Source of the DNA: Methylophaga thiooxydans DMS010
Lineage (GTDB): Bacteria > Pseudomonadota > Gammaproteobacteria > Nitrosococcales > Methylophagaceae
Assembly (NCBI RefSeq): GCF_000156355.1
Contig: NZ_GG657897.1
Span: 210,320 to 274,319 of the forward strand
Direction: 5' to 3'
Length of the DNA: 64,000 nt
Shown: positions 1 to 7,931 of the stretch, piece after piece
Layout: every line of letters begins with the position of its first letter
How positions within the stretch are numbered: the first letter of the stretch is position 1
The notes under the pieces: generated by a model
What the model was told of the DNA's origin: nothing
Databases searched by the model: none
What the model saw: only the letters and a program-made list of their open reading frames with translations
Program-made: the position numbers and the translations under genes

Positions 1-328
1 TAGCAGTTATCTCAGCGCCTTTGTGAACAGCGACATTGTGTTCTGAAAAACCCAGAATCAATTCAACACCCCAATTTCGGGTGATCATATAGGTGATATC
101 CAGCTCGGGAACCGTGTCATTATCGACCTTCACACCTTCACCAATGCTAGTGTAAGCGCCGGGGGAGAGCGCATCAGTGTATAGACGGCCACTATCATCA
201 TTTGGCGCCACGGTAATCACACGACCACGAACCAGCCAATCACCCGCTTCATAAGCAAACACAGGAGCGGTAACCGCTGATAAGCCTATTGCAGCAAGTA
301 GGATAGTAGCGAGTTTTGTTGTTTTCAC
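1..328 (-). CDS. OmpW-family outer membrane protein (5' part only)
   Basis: The gene runs off the left edge, so only about 109 N-terminal residues are visible. The start is GTG at 328: a GGAGG site lies 9 nt upstream, and the nearby ATG at 336 is closed by a stop after two codons. The product opens with a typical signal peptide (KTTKLATILLAAIGLSAV, cleavage probably after PVFA). It continues with AYEAGDWLVRGRVITVAP, then VPELDITYMITRNWGVELIL, the pattern of OmpW, an eight-stranded outer-membrane beta barrel for small hydrophobic molecules. Family members are about 200-230 residues, so roughly half is missing. An FNR-type box sits upstream, in line with the oxygen control known for ompW in enterics. 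Family assignment is strong; the transported substrate is unknown. Confidence 0.82.
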   Translation of the reverse strand, partial: MKTTKLATILLAAIGLSAVTAPVFAYEAGDWLVRGRVITVAPNDDSGRLYTDALSPGAYTSIGEGVKVDNDTVPELDITYMITRNWGVELILGFSEHNVAVHKGAEITA

Positions 329-369
329 GTTTTCATTCCTCCACGGACATAGCTTTTCCATCAATCTGG

Positions 370-416
370 ATAATATTGTCGTGGAGACGCATTCTGGCCG
401 CATTGACCTAGATCAA
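370..416 (-). promoter_or_regulatory. FNR/ANR box and probable class II promoter of the ompW-like gene
   Basis: TTGACCTAGATCAA at 403-416 matches the FNR/ANR pattern TTGAY-N4-RTCAA on both half sites. Read leftward toward the porin gene, a GACAAT hexamer at 380-375 lies exactly where a -10 box would fall if the FNR site were centred at -41.5, giving a start near 368. A second possible -10, TATTAT, is at 375-370. The site lies between the regulator gene, which ends at 441, and the porin start at 328. The box is clear in the sequence; activation is inferred from the spacing. Confidence 0.68.
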
Positions 417-440
417 TAATCGTTACGCTAAAGTGAAAAC

Positions 441-1190
441 TTAGCCACAGAGTTGTTTGAGCCGCTCAGCATCACGCAGAGAAATCGCTTTATTCTTGGT
501 ATAAATCAAACCATCATCCTGAAAGCGGGTAAATAAACGACTTATCGTCTCTACTGCCAGCCCCAGGTGGTTGGCAATATCACCACGAGACATGGTCAGC
601 TGAAAGTCTGCGGCGGAAAAACCACGGTCTTGAAAACGCTTGGAAATAGACAATAAAAATGTGGCTAGTTTTTCTTCTGCCGTTTTTTTACCTAACAAAA
701 ACATCAGGCTTTTATCACCCGAAAGCTCTCTGCTCAAACGTGACATTAATTGAATTTGCAGTTGCGGCATAGTGGCGCTGAATTCTTGCAGCTTTTCAAA
801 AGGCAGCTCGCAAACGGTACTGCTCTCCAGGGATTTGGCTGTGGATTTATAGGCTTTTGCATAAATCGCATCCATGCCAATAAACTCACCCGGAAAGTAA
901 AATCCGGTGACATGTTCGCGGCCATCAACAGCCTGCACGGTGGTTTTAAACGAGCCTGAGCGCACAACAAAGATAGAATGGAATGATGTGTCGGTATTAA
1001 ACAGAGCGTGGCCACGCGGAAAACTTTGACTGCGTTGGATGATTTCATCCAGTTCCGCAAGATCATTTCTATGTAACCCTAATGGCAGGCAGAGCCTGTA
1101 TAGAGCACAGTCTTGGCAGGCAATATTGTGGTCATGTTCAACTTTGGCGAGGTCATTGAATAACGGTGTAACGTTGCTCGACTGGGCCAT
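441..1190 (-). CDS. fnr: FNR/ANR-type oxygen-sensing transcription regulator
   Basis: This 249-residue protein matches FNR (about 250) in length and layout. Cysteines at 25, 28 and 34 (C-X2-C-X5-C) plus Cys127 are the four ligands of the oxygen-labile [4Fe-4S] cluster. A cyclic-nucleotide-binding-like beta roll covers about residues 45-130, followed by a dimerisation helix. The helix-turn-helix near 202-222 holds the recognition signature E214-x-x-S217-R218, which in FNR reads TTGAT half sites. Such a site lies just downstream, before the ompW-like gene. The start ATG has a weak AGGAT site. The gene is transcribed divergently from hisB. The family call is secure; Anr and Fnr are names for the same type. 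Confidence 0.94.
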   Translation of the reverse strand: MAQSSNVTPLFNDLAKVEHDHNIACQDCALYRLCLPLGLHRNDLAELDEIIQRSQSFPRGHALFNTDTSFHSIFVVRSGSFKTTVQAVDGREHVTGFYFPGEFIGMDAIYAKAYKSTAKSLESSTVCELPFEKLQEFSATMPQLQIQLMSRLSRELSGDKSLMFLLGKKTAEEKLATFLLSISKRFQDRGFSAADFQLTMSRGDIANHLGLAVETISRLFTRFQDDGLIYTKNKAISLRDAERLKQLCG

Positions 1191-1228
1191 AGTGGATCCT
1201 ATAAATACGACATGGCTTATAATAACCC

Positions 1229-1257
1229 TTCAAACCCTTGTTAGAAACAGTTATTAT
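1229..1257 (+). promoter_or_regulatory. candidate sigma-70 promoter of hisB
   Basis: TTCAAA (1229-1234) and TATTAT (1252-1257) are separated by 17 nt. They lie in the divergent gap between the FNR gene and hisB and predict a short leader of about 24 nt before the hisB ATG. The -35 matches consensus at four of six positions and the -10 at five of six. This is an assignment by eye only. Confidence 0.35.
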
Positions 1258-1287
1258 CTCCGTTTATTGTCAAATTCAGGACTAACA

Positions 1288-1881
1288 ATGACCACTCGCA
1301 GCGCGACCGTAGCGCGAAATACGCTGGAAACCCAGATCGATGTCTCTTTGAATCTGGATGGCAGCGGTCAATTCCAGGCAGAGACCGGCGTCCCTTTCCT
1401 TGATCACATGATGGAGCAGATTGCTCGTCACGGTTTATTTGATCTTTCAATAAAAGCCAATGGTGACTTACACATTGATGCTCACCACACTGTGGAAGAT
1501 ATCGGCATCACTATCGGTCAGGCCTTAAAGAAAGCACTCGGCGATAAAAAAGGCGTCGTCCGTTACGGTCATGCTTATGTGCCGTTGGATGAGGCATTAT
1601 CTCGCGTTGTTTTGGATTTATCGGGTCGTCCTGGTTTTGAATTTAATGTCACCTTTAACCGTGACAAAATCGGCGAATTTGATGTCGATTTGTTCTATGA
1701 GTTCTTTCAAGGGCTGGTCAATCACGCGGGCGTGACATTGCACATTGACAACCTGAAGGGCCGTAACGCCCATCACATTGCCGAAACGATTTTTAAGGCC
1801 TTTGGTCGTGCTCTGCGTATGGCTGTGGCATTAGATCAACGTGCTTTGGAACAATTACCCTCTACCAAAGGGGCGTTATAA
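1288..1881 (+). CDS. hisB: Imidazoleglycerol-phosphate dehydratase
   Basis: HisB dehydrates imidazole glycerol phosphate to imidazole acetol phosphate in histidine synthesis. The 197-residue product is the monofunctional form, without the histidinol phosphatase domain of the enteric fusion. The paired metal-binding histidine motifs are present: [13 protein letters not shown] and [11 protein letters not shown] in the first half, [21 protein letters not shown] in the second. The open frame continues upstream into the opposing FNR gene, but [17 protein letters not shown] is the usual N terminus, so the ATG at 1288 is chosen. It is the first gene of the his-tat run, with a 61-bp gap before hisH. 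Confidence 0.96.
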   Translation: MTTRSATVARNTLETQIDVSLNLDGSGQFQAETGVPFLDHMMEQIARHGLFDLSIKANGDLHIDAHHTVEDIGITIGQALKKALGDKKGVVRYGHAYVPLDEALSRVVLDLSGRPGFEFNVTFNRDKIGEFDVDLFYEFFQGLVNHAGVTLHIDNLKGRNAHHIAETIFKAFGRALRMAVALDQRALEQLPSTKGAL

Positions 1882-1942
1882 TTTTTTGAACTAAAAAATT
1901 TATCGTCTCAATTACTCTAAGAAATTTGCATACAGGTCTAAC

Positions 1943-2584
1943 ATGCGTCGCGTAGCAGTTATCGACTATGGCATGGGCAATCTTCGCTCTGTCTCCAAAG
2001 CATTAGAAGCGGTTTCCAATAAGGTAACCGTAGAGGTTACTTCGGATCCCAGTACCATCCTATCCGCCAGTCATGTGTTATTTCCCGGCGTCGGTGCAAT
2101 CCGAGATTGCATTGCCGAGTTGCAACGCCTGCAGCTGGATGAAGTTATCGCGCAAGCCGCGCAAACCAAACCCTTCCTGGGCATTTGTCTGGGTATGCAA
2201 GCGTTGTTAACACACAGCGAAGAAAACAATGGCACCACGGGTTTGAATATCATTCCAGGTGAAGTCACTTTGTTTGATAAACCGGTTGATGCTGAAGGCA
2301 ATAAACTCAAAGTCCCGCATATGGGCTGGAATCAGGTTGAACAAACTTGTGCTCACCCTTTATGGAACAATATCGAACAAAATAGTCGTTTCTACTTCGT
2401 TCACAGCTATTTTGTCAGTCCTGCAGACGAGGCCGTCATTGCTGGTACCAGTCGGTACCCAGAAAAATTTGCAGCGGCATTACATCGCGATAATATTTTT
2501 GCCGCACAGTTTCACCCGGAAAAAAGCCAGCGTGCTGGCCTGCAATTACTTGAAAATTTTGTAAACTGGGACGGTCAGAGTTGA
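1943..2584 (+). CDS. hisH: Imidazole glycerol phosphate synthase, glutamine amidotransferase subunit
   Basis: HisH hydrolyses glutamine and passes ammonia through a tunnel to HisF. The 213-residue product is a class I amidotransferase. The nucleophile is Cys82 in [12 protein letters not shown], and the His/Glu pair lies in [10 protein letters not shown] near the C terminus. The N terminus [14 protein letters not shown] and the FPGVGA loop are typical of HisH. The partner hisF follows hisA in the same operon. Length and motifs are complete. Confidence 0.96.
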   Translation: MRRVAVIDYGMGNLRSVSKALEAVSNKVTVEVTSDPSTILSASHVLFPGVGAIRDCIAELQRLQLDEVIAQAAQTKPFLGICLGMQALLTHSEENNGTTGLNIIPGEVTLFDKPVDAEGNKLKVPHMGWNQVEQTCAHPLWNNIEQNSRFYFVHSYFVSPADEAVIAGTSRYPEKFAAALHRDNIFAAQFHPEKSQRAGLQLLENFVNWDGQS

Positions 2585-2612
2585 AACCCGCCCAATTAAC
2601 GGAGAAAAAAAT

Positions 2613-3362
2613 ATGTTGTTAATCCCTGCCATTGATCTCAAGCAAGGTCACTGCGTGCGTTTGCGTCAGGGTCGAATGGAAGATAATACCGTGTTCTCTG
2701 AAGATCCTGTTGCGGTCGCACGGCAATGGGTAGAAGCCGGTGCGAAACGTTTGCATATGGTTGATTTGGATGGTGCCTTTGCTGGCAACCCAGTTAACGC
2801 CGAAGTGATTCACAAAATTTGTAAGACATTCCCTGAACTTGATGTGCAGGTTGGCGGCGGGATTCGTGATGAAGAAACCATTGAAACCTACCTGCATGCC
2901 GGTGTGCGTTATGTCATTCTCGGCACCAAAGCCATCAATGCACCGCACTTTGTAGGTGATGTCTGTGCTGAATTCCCTGGCCACATCATCATTGGCCTTG
3001 ATGCAAAAGACGGTAAAGTCGCGATTGATGGCTGGTCTAAACTATCGAATCACGATGTCATCGATATTGCCCAGCAATTTGAACAAGACGGTGTGGAAGC
3101 GATTATTTATACCGATATCAGCCGTGATGGCATGATGCAGGGCGTCAATCTGGAATCAACACGCAAACTGGCAAACGCCATTCAGATTCCTGTTATCGCA
3201 TCAGGCGGTGTTACTGACTACAACGATATCGAAGCGTTGTGTGCTGCAGAAGATGAAGGTGTAATGGGCGCCATTTTAGGTCGCGCCATCTACGAAGGCA
3301 CAATCGATCTTAAAAAAGGACAGGAACTGGCGGATAAGCTCAACCCACCGCTGGAGTTCTGA
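2613..3362 (+). CDS. hisA: ProFAR isomerase (phosphoribosylformimino-AICAR-phosphate isomerase)
   Basis: HisA opens the ribose ring of ProFAR to PRFAR by an Amadori rearrangement. The 249-residue TIM barrel has the catalytic Asp in [15 protein letters not shown] and the second acid in [12 protein letters not shown]. Phosphate-binding glycines appear in QVGGGIRD and IASGGVTD. A good GGAG site precedes the ATG. The gene lies 28 bp after hisH and 7 bp before its paralogue hisF, the standard hisHAF order. Confidence 0.97.
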   Translation: MLLIPAIDLKQGHCVRLRQGRMEDNTVFSEDPVAVARQWVEAGAKRLHMVDLDGAFAGNPVNAEVIHKICKTFPELDVQVGGGIRDEETIETYLHAGVRYVILGTKAINAPHFVGDVCAEFPGHIIIGLDAKDGKVAIDGWSKLSNHDVIDIAQQFEQDGVEAIIYTDISRDGMMQGVNLESTRKLANAIQIPVIASGGVTDYNDIEALCAAEDEGVMGAILGRAIYEGTIDLKKGQELADKLNPPLEF

Positions 3363-3369
3363 TACCAAT

Positions 3370-4143
3370 ATGGGGCTCGCAAAACGTATTATTCCCTGCC
3401 TGGATGTCGACGCTGGTCGTGTAGTGAAAGGCGTACAGTTTGTTGATATTCGTGATGCCGGCGATCCAATCGAGGTGGCCAAACGCTACGATCTGCAAGG
3501 TGCCGATGAAATTACCTTTCTGGATATCACCGCCACCCATCATCAACGGGACACTATGGTTCATGTCGTGGAAGCCGTTGCCAGCCAAGTTTTTATCCCA
3601 CTCACGGTAGGGGGCGGGATTCGCACTGTCGAAGATATTCGTCGTATGCTCAATGCTGGTGCCGATAAGGTCGGCATTAATTCTGCTGCCGTTAAAAACC
3701 CCGAATTTGTTCGTGAAGCCGCCGACAAATTTGGTTCACAATGTATCGTCGTCGCGATTGATGCCAAAAAAGTCTCAGCTGAAGGTGAAATCAATAAGTG
3801 GGAAATCTTTACTCATGGCGGTCGCCAACCTACCGGGATTGATGCGGTGGAATGGGCAAAGAAAATGGTCGCCTTGGGTGCGGGGGAAATCTTGCTCACC
3901 AGTATGGACAAAGATGGTACCAAGTCCGGCTTTGATCTCGATCTTACCCGCGCTATCAGTGATGCCGTTGATGTGCCTGTTATTGCATCGGGTGGTGTTG
4001 GTAAACTGCAGGACCTGACCGACGGCATCAAGCTTGGTCACGCCGATGCCGTTCTTGCCGCCAGTATTTTCCATTTTGGTGAACATACTGTCGCCGAGGC
4101 GAAACAACAGATGGCAAATCAAGGTATCGAGGTAAGACTCTGA
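3370..4143 (+). CDS. hisF: Imidazole glycerol phosphate synthase, cyclase subunit
   Basis: HisF combines PRFAR with ammonia from HisH to give imidazole glycerol phosphate and AICAR. The 257-residue TIM barrel starts [15 protein letters not shown] with the catalytic Asp11. It has the second catalytic Asp in VVAIDAKKV and phosphate loops TVGGGIRT and IASGGVG. The stop codon shares one base with the hisI start (TGATG), implying coupled translation. Confidence 0.97.
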   Translation: MGLAKRIIPCLDVDAGRVVKGVQFVDIRDAGDPIEVAKRYDLQGADEITFLDITATHHQRDTMVHVVEAVASQVFIPLTVGGGIRTVEDIRRMLNAGADKVGINSAAVKNPEFVREAADKFGSQCIVVAIDAKKVSAEGEINKWEIFTHGGRQPTGIDAVEWAKKMVALGAGEILLTSMDKDGTKSGFDLDLTRAISDAVDVPVIASGGVGKLQDLTDGIKLGHADAVLAASIFHFGEHTVAEAKQQMANQGIEVRL

Positions 4144-4523
4144 TGGAATGGCTGGATAAGGTAAAGTGGAATCAAGATGGCTTGGTTCCCGTTATCACTC
4201 AAGAGTTTGAAACCAAACAGGTATTAACTTTAGCTTGGCTTAATAAAGAAGCATTAAGACTTTGCGCTGAAACTGGTCATGCTGTTTATTGGTCTCGCTC
4301 CCGACAAAAGCTCTGGCACAAAGGTGAGCAATCCGGTCATCAGCAAATCATTCAGTCCATTCGCTTAGATTGTGATAACGACGCCGTATTGTTAGAAGTA
4401 ATACAAAACGGCGGCATTGCTTGCCATACCGGCCGTCATCATTGCTTTTACAACAAACTGGTAGACGATCGCTGGGAAGCGATCGAACCTGTATTGAAAG
4501 ATCCCAAAGAGATTTACTCATGA
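4143..4523 (+). CDS. hisI: Phosphoribosyl-AMP cyclohydrolase
   Basis: HisI opens the adenine ring of phosphoribosyl-AMP. The 126-residue product is the stand-alone cyclohydrolase, not the enteric HisIE fusion. The metal-binding motif [11 protein letters not shown] and the zinc motif [12 protein letters not shown] are present, as is [14 protein letters not shown] for substrate binding. It overlaps hisF by one base and hisE by four (ATGA), so the two activities are separate but translationally linked proteins. Confidence 0.96.
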   Translation: MEWLDKVKWNQDGLVPVITQEFETKQVLTLAWLNKEALRLCAETGHAVYWSRSRQKLWHKGEQSGHQQIIQSIRLDCDNDAVLLEVIQNGGIACHTGRHHCFYNKLVDDRWEAIEPVLKDPKEIYS

Positions 4524-4840
4524 GCGATATCATCACCAAACTGAATCACGTCCTTAATGAGCGCAAACACGCTGATGCTGATAGCTCTTATGTTGCCAGC
4601 CTCTACGCTGCAGGTATCGACAAGATCCTCAAAAAACTCGGTGAAGAGGCGGTAGAAACAGTGATTGCGGGCAAAGGTGGTGTGCGCGATGAAATCATCT
4701 ATGAAACCGCGGATTTGTGGTTTCACAGTCTGGTATTACTGGCGCATAATGATATTGATCCACAATTGATTCTGGATGAATTGGATCGTCGCTTTGGATT
4801 ATCCGGTCTGGACGAGAAAGCCAGCAGGAGCAAAGAATGA
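4520..4840 (+). CDS. hisE: Phosphoribosyl-ATP pyrophosphatase
   Basis: HisE removes pyrophosphate from phosphoribosyl-ATP. The 106-residue all-alpha protein has the MazG-like metal-binding signature [14 protein letters not shown] and [18 protein letters not shown]. The frame is open further upstream inside hisI, but [16 protein letters not shown] is the family N terminus, so the start at 4520 (ATGA overlap with hisI) is chosen. Its own last four bases overlap the HIT gene. Confidence 0.95.
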   Translation: MSDIITKLNHVLNERKHADADSSYVASLYAAGIDKILKKLGEEAVETVIAGKGGVRDEIIYETADLWFHSLVLLAHNDIDPQLILDELDRRFGLSGLDEKASRSKE

Positions 4841-5175
4841 GTAACTGTTTATTTTGTAAAATTGTCAGTGGTGAAATTCCTTCAGACAAAGTGTTTGAAG
4901 ATGAATGGATCTATGTATTCAAAGATATTGCCCCCAAAGCTGATGTGCATTTACTGATTATCCCCAAACAGCATATTGCACGACTGGATCAGACCACTGA
5001 AGCAGACGCTGCTCTATTGTCACATATGCTGCTAGCACTCCCTGCTTTAGCTAAACAGCAAGGATTGGAAACCGGATTTCGTACCATTATCAATACAGGA
5101 CCAGGAGGGGGGCAGGAAGTCGACCACCTGCATATACATTTACTCGGTGGTAAAAAACTGCCTGGCTTTAATTAG
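4837..5175 (+). CDS. HIT-family purine nucleoside phosphoramidase (HinT-like)
   Basis: The 112-residue protein has the histidine-triad motif HLHIHLLGG near its C terminus and the HinT N terminus [17 protein letters not shown]. HinT enzymes cleave AMP phosphoramidates and act on adenylated by-products. The gene is translationally coupled to hisE and followed after 9 bp by tatA. This hisE-hinT-tat order occurs in other gammaproteobacteria. The family call is firm; the cellular substrate is not known. Confidence 0.92.
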   Translation: MSNCLFCKIVSGEIPSDKVFEDEWIYVFKDIAPKADVHLLIIPKQHIARLDQTTEADAALLSHMLLALPALAKQQGLETGFRTIINTGPGGGQEVDHLHIHLLGGKKLPGFN

Positions 5176-5184
5176 GAGCACATT

Positions 5185-5427
5185 ATGGGTATCGGTGGTA
5201 TCAGCATCTGGCAGTTATTGATTATTCTGGTGATCGTAGTGTTATTGTTTGGCACTAAAAAGCTACGCTCATTAGGTGGTGATCTGGGTAGCGCTATTAA
5301 AAATTTCAAAGACTCAATGCAAGAAGGCAAAGACTCGGCGGATGAAGACAAAGACGGTGTGATTGAACATGATGACAACGCTAGCCAACAGCACCGAGAG
5401 CAGGATAAGGATAAAACCTCCCGCTAA
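5185..5427 (+). CDS. tatA: Twin-arginine translocase subunit TatA
   Basis: TatA forms the size-variable channel of the Tat system, which exports folded cofactor-containing proteins. The 80-residue product has one N-terminal membrane helix ([17 protein letters not shown]), the hinge and amphipathic helix [19 protein letters not shown], and a charged disordered tail rich in D, E and K. AGGAG lies just before the ATG. It is the first of three adjacent tat genes. Confidence 0.95.
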   Translation: MGIGGISIWQLLIILVIVVLLFGTKKLRSLGGDLGSAIKNFKDSMQEGKDSADEDKDGVIEHDDNASQQHREQDKDKTSR

Positions 5428-5447
5428 CTTAAGCCAACAGGTCAACT

Positions 5448-5732
5448 ATGTTTGATATCGGTTTTTGGGAAATCCTATTGATTGCGGTCGTCGCCTTGAT
5501 TGTGGTCGGTCCTGAGCGTCTTCCCAAATTAATCCGTGTTACCGGCTTATGGATTGGTCGGGCGCAGGCTTCTTTGCAATCAATTCGTAGTGAAATTTCT
5601 AAAGAATTGCGTGCACAAGAACTTAAAGATGCACTGAAAAAGCCTGACAATATGCCGGATCTCAACGAAAACATCGCCTTCCCGGACGATAGCAAACCGA
5701 ACAAAGCAAAGGATAAAGACCAGAATGGATGA
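5448..5732 (+). CDS. tatB: Twin-arginine translocase subunit TatB
   Basis: TatB partners TatC in signal-peptide recognition. The 94-residue product begins MFDIGFWEILLIAVVALIVV and GPERLPKLIR, the TatB version of the TatA fold with its conserved Glu in the first helix. An amphipathic helix and a polar tail follow. It is shorter than the E. coli protein (171), which is common in this group. It overlaps tatC by 8 nt. Confidence 0.93.
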   Translation: MFDIGFWEILLIAVVALIVVGPERLPKLIRVTGLWIGRAQASLQSIRSEISKELRAQELKDALKKPDNMPDLNENIAFPDDSKPNKAKDKDQNG

Positions 5733-6453
5733 TGATCAGCAACCGTTGATTTCGCATCTGGTTGAACTGCGCGATCGCTTATTGCGTAGCGTTCTGGTGG
5801 TTTTATTGGTTGCTGTTTGCCTATTTCCGTTTGCTAATGATCTCTACATCTACTTGTCGGAACCGTTATTAAGGCATTTACCTGAAACCAGTTCCATGAT
5901 CGCCACTGAAGTGGCCTCGCCGTTTCTGACCCCGTTTAAGCTGACCTTAAGCACTGCGATTATGATGGCAGTGCCATTTCTGCTTTATCAGTTATGGGCT
6001 TTTATTGCTCCCGGTCTCTATGAGCATGAACGTAAGCTTGTGTACCCATTATTGTTTGCCAGTACCTTGCTGTTTTTTCTCGGTATTATGTTCGCGTTTT
6101 ATGTGGTTTTTCCGATAGTTTTGGGATTTTTAACACAGGCCGCACCGGAAGGCGTCGCGGTGATGACCGATATCAGTAGTTATCTGGACTTTGTTCTGAA
6201 ATTATTTTTTGCCTTTGGGTTGGCATTCGAAGTTCCCATTGCAACCGTATTGCTGGTCTGGACGGGTGCATCAAGCATTGAAAGCCTGAAGCAGAAACGC
6301 CCTTATATTATCGTCGGCGCCTTCGTCATTGGTATGTTGCTAACGCCACCCGATATTATCTCTCAAACCTTACTAGCAGTGCCTGTGTGGCTGTTATTTG
6401 AACTAGGCCTGCTGAGTGCCCGCTGGTTACCCAAAAAGTCGCAAGAAGACTAG
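5725..6453 (+). CDS. tatC: Twin-arginine translocase subunit TatC
   Basis: TatC is the core receptor for twin-arginine signal peptides. The 242-residue product has about six membrane segments and the conserved N-terminal motif ISHLVELRDRLLRS. The periplasmic loop includes FLTPFKLTLS, and FIAPGLYEHERK and LTPPDIISQTLLAVP are also diagnostic. The last bases overlap the convergent pentapeptide gene. Tat suits a methylotroph rich in periplasmic redox enzymes, but no Tat substrate was identified here. Confidence 0.96.
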   Translation: MDDDQQPLISHLVELRDRLLRSVLVVLLVAVCLFPFANDLYIYLSEPLLRHLPETSSMIATEVASPFLTPFKLTLSTAIMMAVPFLLYQLWAFIAPGLYEHERKLVYPLLFASTLLFFLGIMFAFYVVFPIVLGFLTQAAPEGVAVMTDISSYLDFVLKLFFAFGLAFEVPIATVLLVWTGASSIESLKQKRPYIIVGAFVIGMLLTPPDIISQTLLAVPVWLLFELGLLSARWLPKKSQED

Positions 6454-6794
6454 CCAGCGCTGCGCATACGTGTTCCATGCTCTAATGACAGTAAAATTTC
6501 CTGAGCGCTCACCTGTTCTGGAAAATAAGCACCAGAAATTTTAGCCGCGTGAATGCTGGCCCCATTCATACTGATGCATTGACTAAAGTCTATGCCGCGC
6601 AAATCAGCCTGACGAAAATAACTATTGGAAAAGTCTAAACCTTTTGCAATCAAGCCTTGCAGATTTAGGTGACGAAAATCGCATGAGGTTAAGTCCACCT
6701 GCTCACCTGCCGCAACACGTTGATTAAACTCATCAATCTTACCTTCACGCAATAAGCGGTAGAGCGGATGCTCCGATATCACAGGTGTCGTCAT
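6450..6794 (-). CDS. Small pentapeptide-repeat protein
   Basis: A 114-residue soluble protein without a signal peptide. Residues about 38-80 follow the A(D/N)Lxx rhythm (CDFRHLNLQGLIAKGLDFSN, then YFRQADLRGIDFSQCISMNG, ASIHAAKISGAYF), which forms a short right-handed beta helix of about two coils. The N-terminal part (EHPLYRLLREGKIDEFNQRV) is helical. Of two in-frame ATGs, the one at 6794 stands 7 nt from AGGAG while the one at 6800 is only 1 nt away, so 6794 is chosen. The gene overlaps the end of tatC tail to tail. Function is unknown. Confidence 0.8.
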   Translation of the reverse strand: MTTPVISEHPLYRLLREGKIDEFNQRVAAGEQVDLTSCDFRHLNLQGLIAKGLDFSNSYFRQADLRGIDFSQCISMNGASIHAAKISGAYFPEQVSAQEILLSLEHGTRMRSAG

Positions 6795-6930
6795 ATTCAT
6801 TCTCCTTTGAATTACTTTACTTAGATTACAACCTGTTTTGGGTGATTGTAAATGGTGGAAAAATGACGCTTCGCAGAGGATTTTATTGTGCTATGTTAAT
6901 TGAAACTCTCAACGCAAAGAGGCGCTACGA

Positions 6931-7164
6931 ATGACAATCAAACAACACCTGATTGATGAAATTGAAGTATTACTGCAATTCCCTTTGGATAGTACGCAAG
7001 CTGGTATCAAAATTCACAATACCGCTAAAGAAGGCCTGATTAATGCAGCACAAAACTTATTTGAAAAAGGGTTAATCACCCAACATGATGGTGGCTATCT
7101 GACCGATTTAGGTTATGAAGCGGCTGAGCACCTACAGCATGCGCTGAGGATCATTACTTCCTAA
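6931..7164 (+). CDS. TIGR02647-type small conserved protein
   Basis: A 77-residue protein reading LLQFPLDSTQAGIKIHNTAK, then LFEKGLITQHDGGYLTDLG and AAEHLQHALRII. This pattern (LDSTQ-GIKVH, LF-KGLI-Q-DGGYLT-LG, AAEH) matches the small gammaproteobacterial TIGR02647 family, which is thought to be winged-helix-like. AGAGG lies 8 nt before the ATG. Its 3' end overlaps the dihydrofolate reductase gene tail to tail by 11 nt. The role is unknown. Confidence 0.8.
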   Translation: MTIKQHLIDEIEVLLQFPLDSTQAGIKIHNTAKEGLINAAQNLFEKGLITQHDGGYLTDLGYEAAEHLQHALRIITS

Positions 7165-7645
7165 TTCGCTGATAACACTGAAAGCTGTAATCAAACTCAT
7201 TGTTTTCATCTGCCTGATGGTCTTCAGAACTGATTAACATCCAGTCCTGCTCAGACCATTCAGGAAACCAGGTATCCCCCGTCAAACTGGCATGCACCCG
7301 TGTCAGGTAAAGCGTATCTGCTAGCGGTAATAGTTGCTGATATAGCGATGCACCGCCCATTACCATCATTTCTTCGGCATCACTGCATAAAGCCATCGCA
7401 GCTTCTATTGAATTGACCACCTCACAGCCGTCAGCCTGATAATCCTGTTGTTTGGTCAACACGATATTTTGTCGTCCAGGTAAAGGCCTGCCTATCGATT
7501 CATGGGTACTTCTTCCCATTATGATGGGTTTCCCCATTGTGGTGCGACGAAAGTACTGCAAGTCAGCAGAAAGCTTCCACGGAAGATCATTCTCTCGTCC
7601 GATTAAACGTTGCTCATCCATTGCCACAATAATTGCTATAGCCAT
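7154..7645 (-). CDS. folA: Dihydrofolate reductase
   Basis: FolA reduces dihydrofolate with NADPH for thymidylate and one-carbon metabolism. Diagnostic motifs are MAIAIIVAMDEQRLIGREND, LPWKLSADLQYFRRTTMGKP, IIMGRSTHESIGRPLPGR, VMGGASLYQQLLP and FDYSFQCYQR. The catalytic acid in LPWKLSADL is in place. The ATG at 7645 gives 163 residues and has GAGAG 5 nt upstream; an in-frame ATG at 7657 would add MRVS without a good ribosome-binding site. The promoter must lie in the origin-like region to the right. Confidence 0.95.
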   Translation of the reverse strand: MAIAIIVAMDEQRLIGRENDLPWKLSADLQYFRRTTMGKPIIMGRSTHESIGRPLPGRQNIVLTKQQDYQADGCEVVNSIEAAMALCSDAEEMMVMGGASLYQQLLPLADTLYLTRVHASLTGDTWFPEWSEQDWMLISSEDHQADENNEFDYSFQCYQRIRK

Positions 7646-7723
7646 ACTAACTCTCATCTAAAAATACCTGCCAAGGATACCGTAAATAGGCAGCATAATA
7701 AGTCTTGTATAAATGCCCAATAA

Positions 7724-7931
7724 GATCGATCACAAGCTGTGGATAACTTTACCTGTGGATAAGTCGCATTTTTATCCACAAGAGATCCATTCCGCACGAT
7801 CAAAGTTATCAACAAGCTAAGATCAAGTTAAGATACTGAATTGACACGCTTAAACAGATCTATTCAACAATCCACAGGCATTAAACATTAACATCACTAA
7901 AAAAATATCTTTCTTTCTTTATGTTTAATTA
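7724..7931. other. oriC: Candidate chromosomal replication origin (oriC)
   Basis: The non-coding stretch between the divergent folA and priA genes has three perfect DnaA boxes (TTATCCACA): minus strand at 7738-7746 and 7754-7762 (16 bp apart) and plus strand at 7772-7780. A one-mismatch box, TTATCAACA, is at 7806-7814. Six GATC sites lie within 137 bp (7724, 7728, 7784, 7798, 7821, 7857), far above chance. GATCTATTC at 7857-7865 fits the start of the E. coli 13-mer GATCTNTTN. From about 7877 to 7931 the DNA is strongly AT-rich and could be the unwinding element. The order perfect box, GATC, CGCACGATC resembles the right part of E. coli oriC. Neighbouring genes (his, tat, priA, argS, dprA, trkA, gltB) are origin-proximal in Pseudomonas. 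Confidence 0.72.
7738..7814. repeat. DnaA-box cluster
   Basis: Four DnaA boxes in 77 bp: 7738-7746 (minus, perfect), 7754-7762 (minus, perfect), 7772-7780 (plus, perfect) and 7806-7814 (plus, one mismatch). Perfect boxes elsewhere in the window seem to be single and intragenic, for example at 15101. Confidence 0.9.

Noticed and set aside
1039..1287. Upstream extension of hisB
   Set aside because: It runs through the opposing FNR gene; the HisB family begins at the ATG at 1288.
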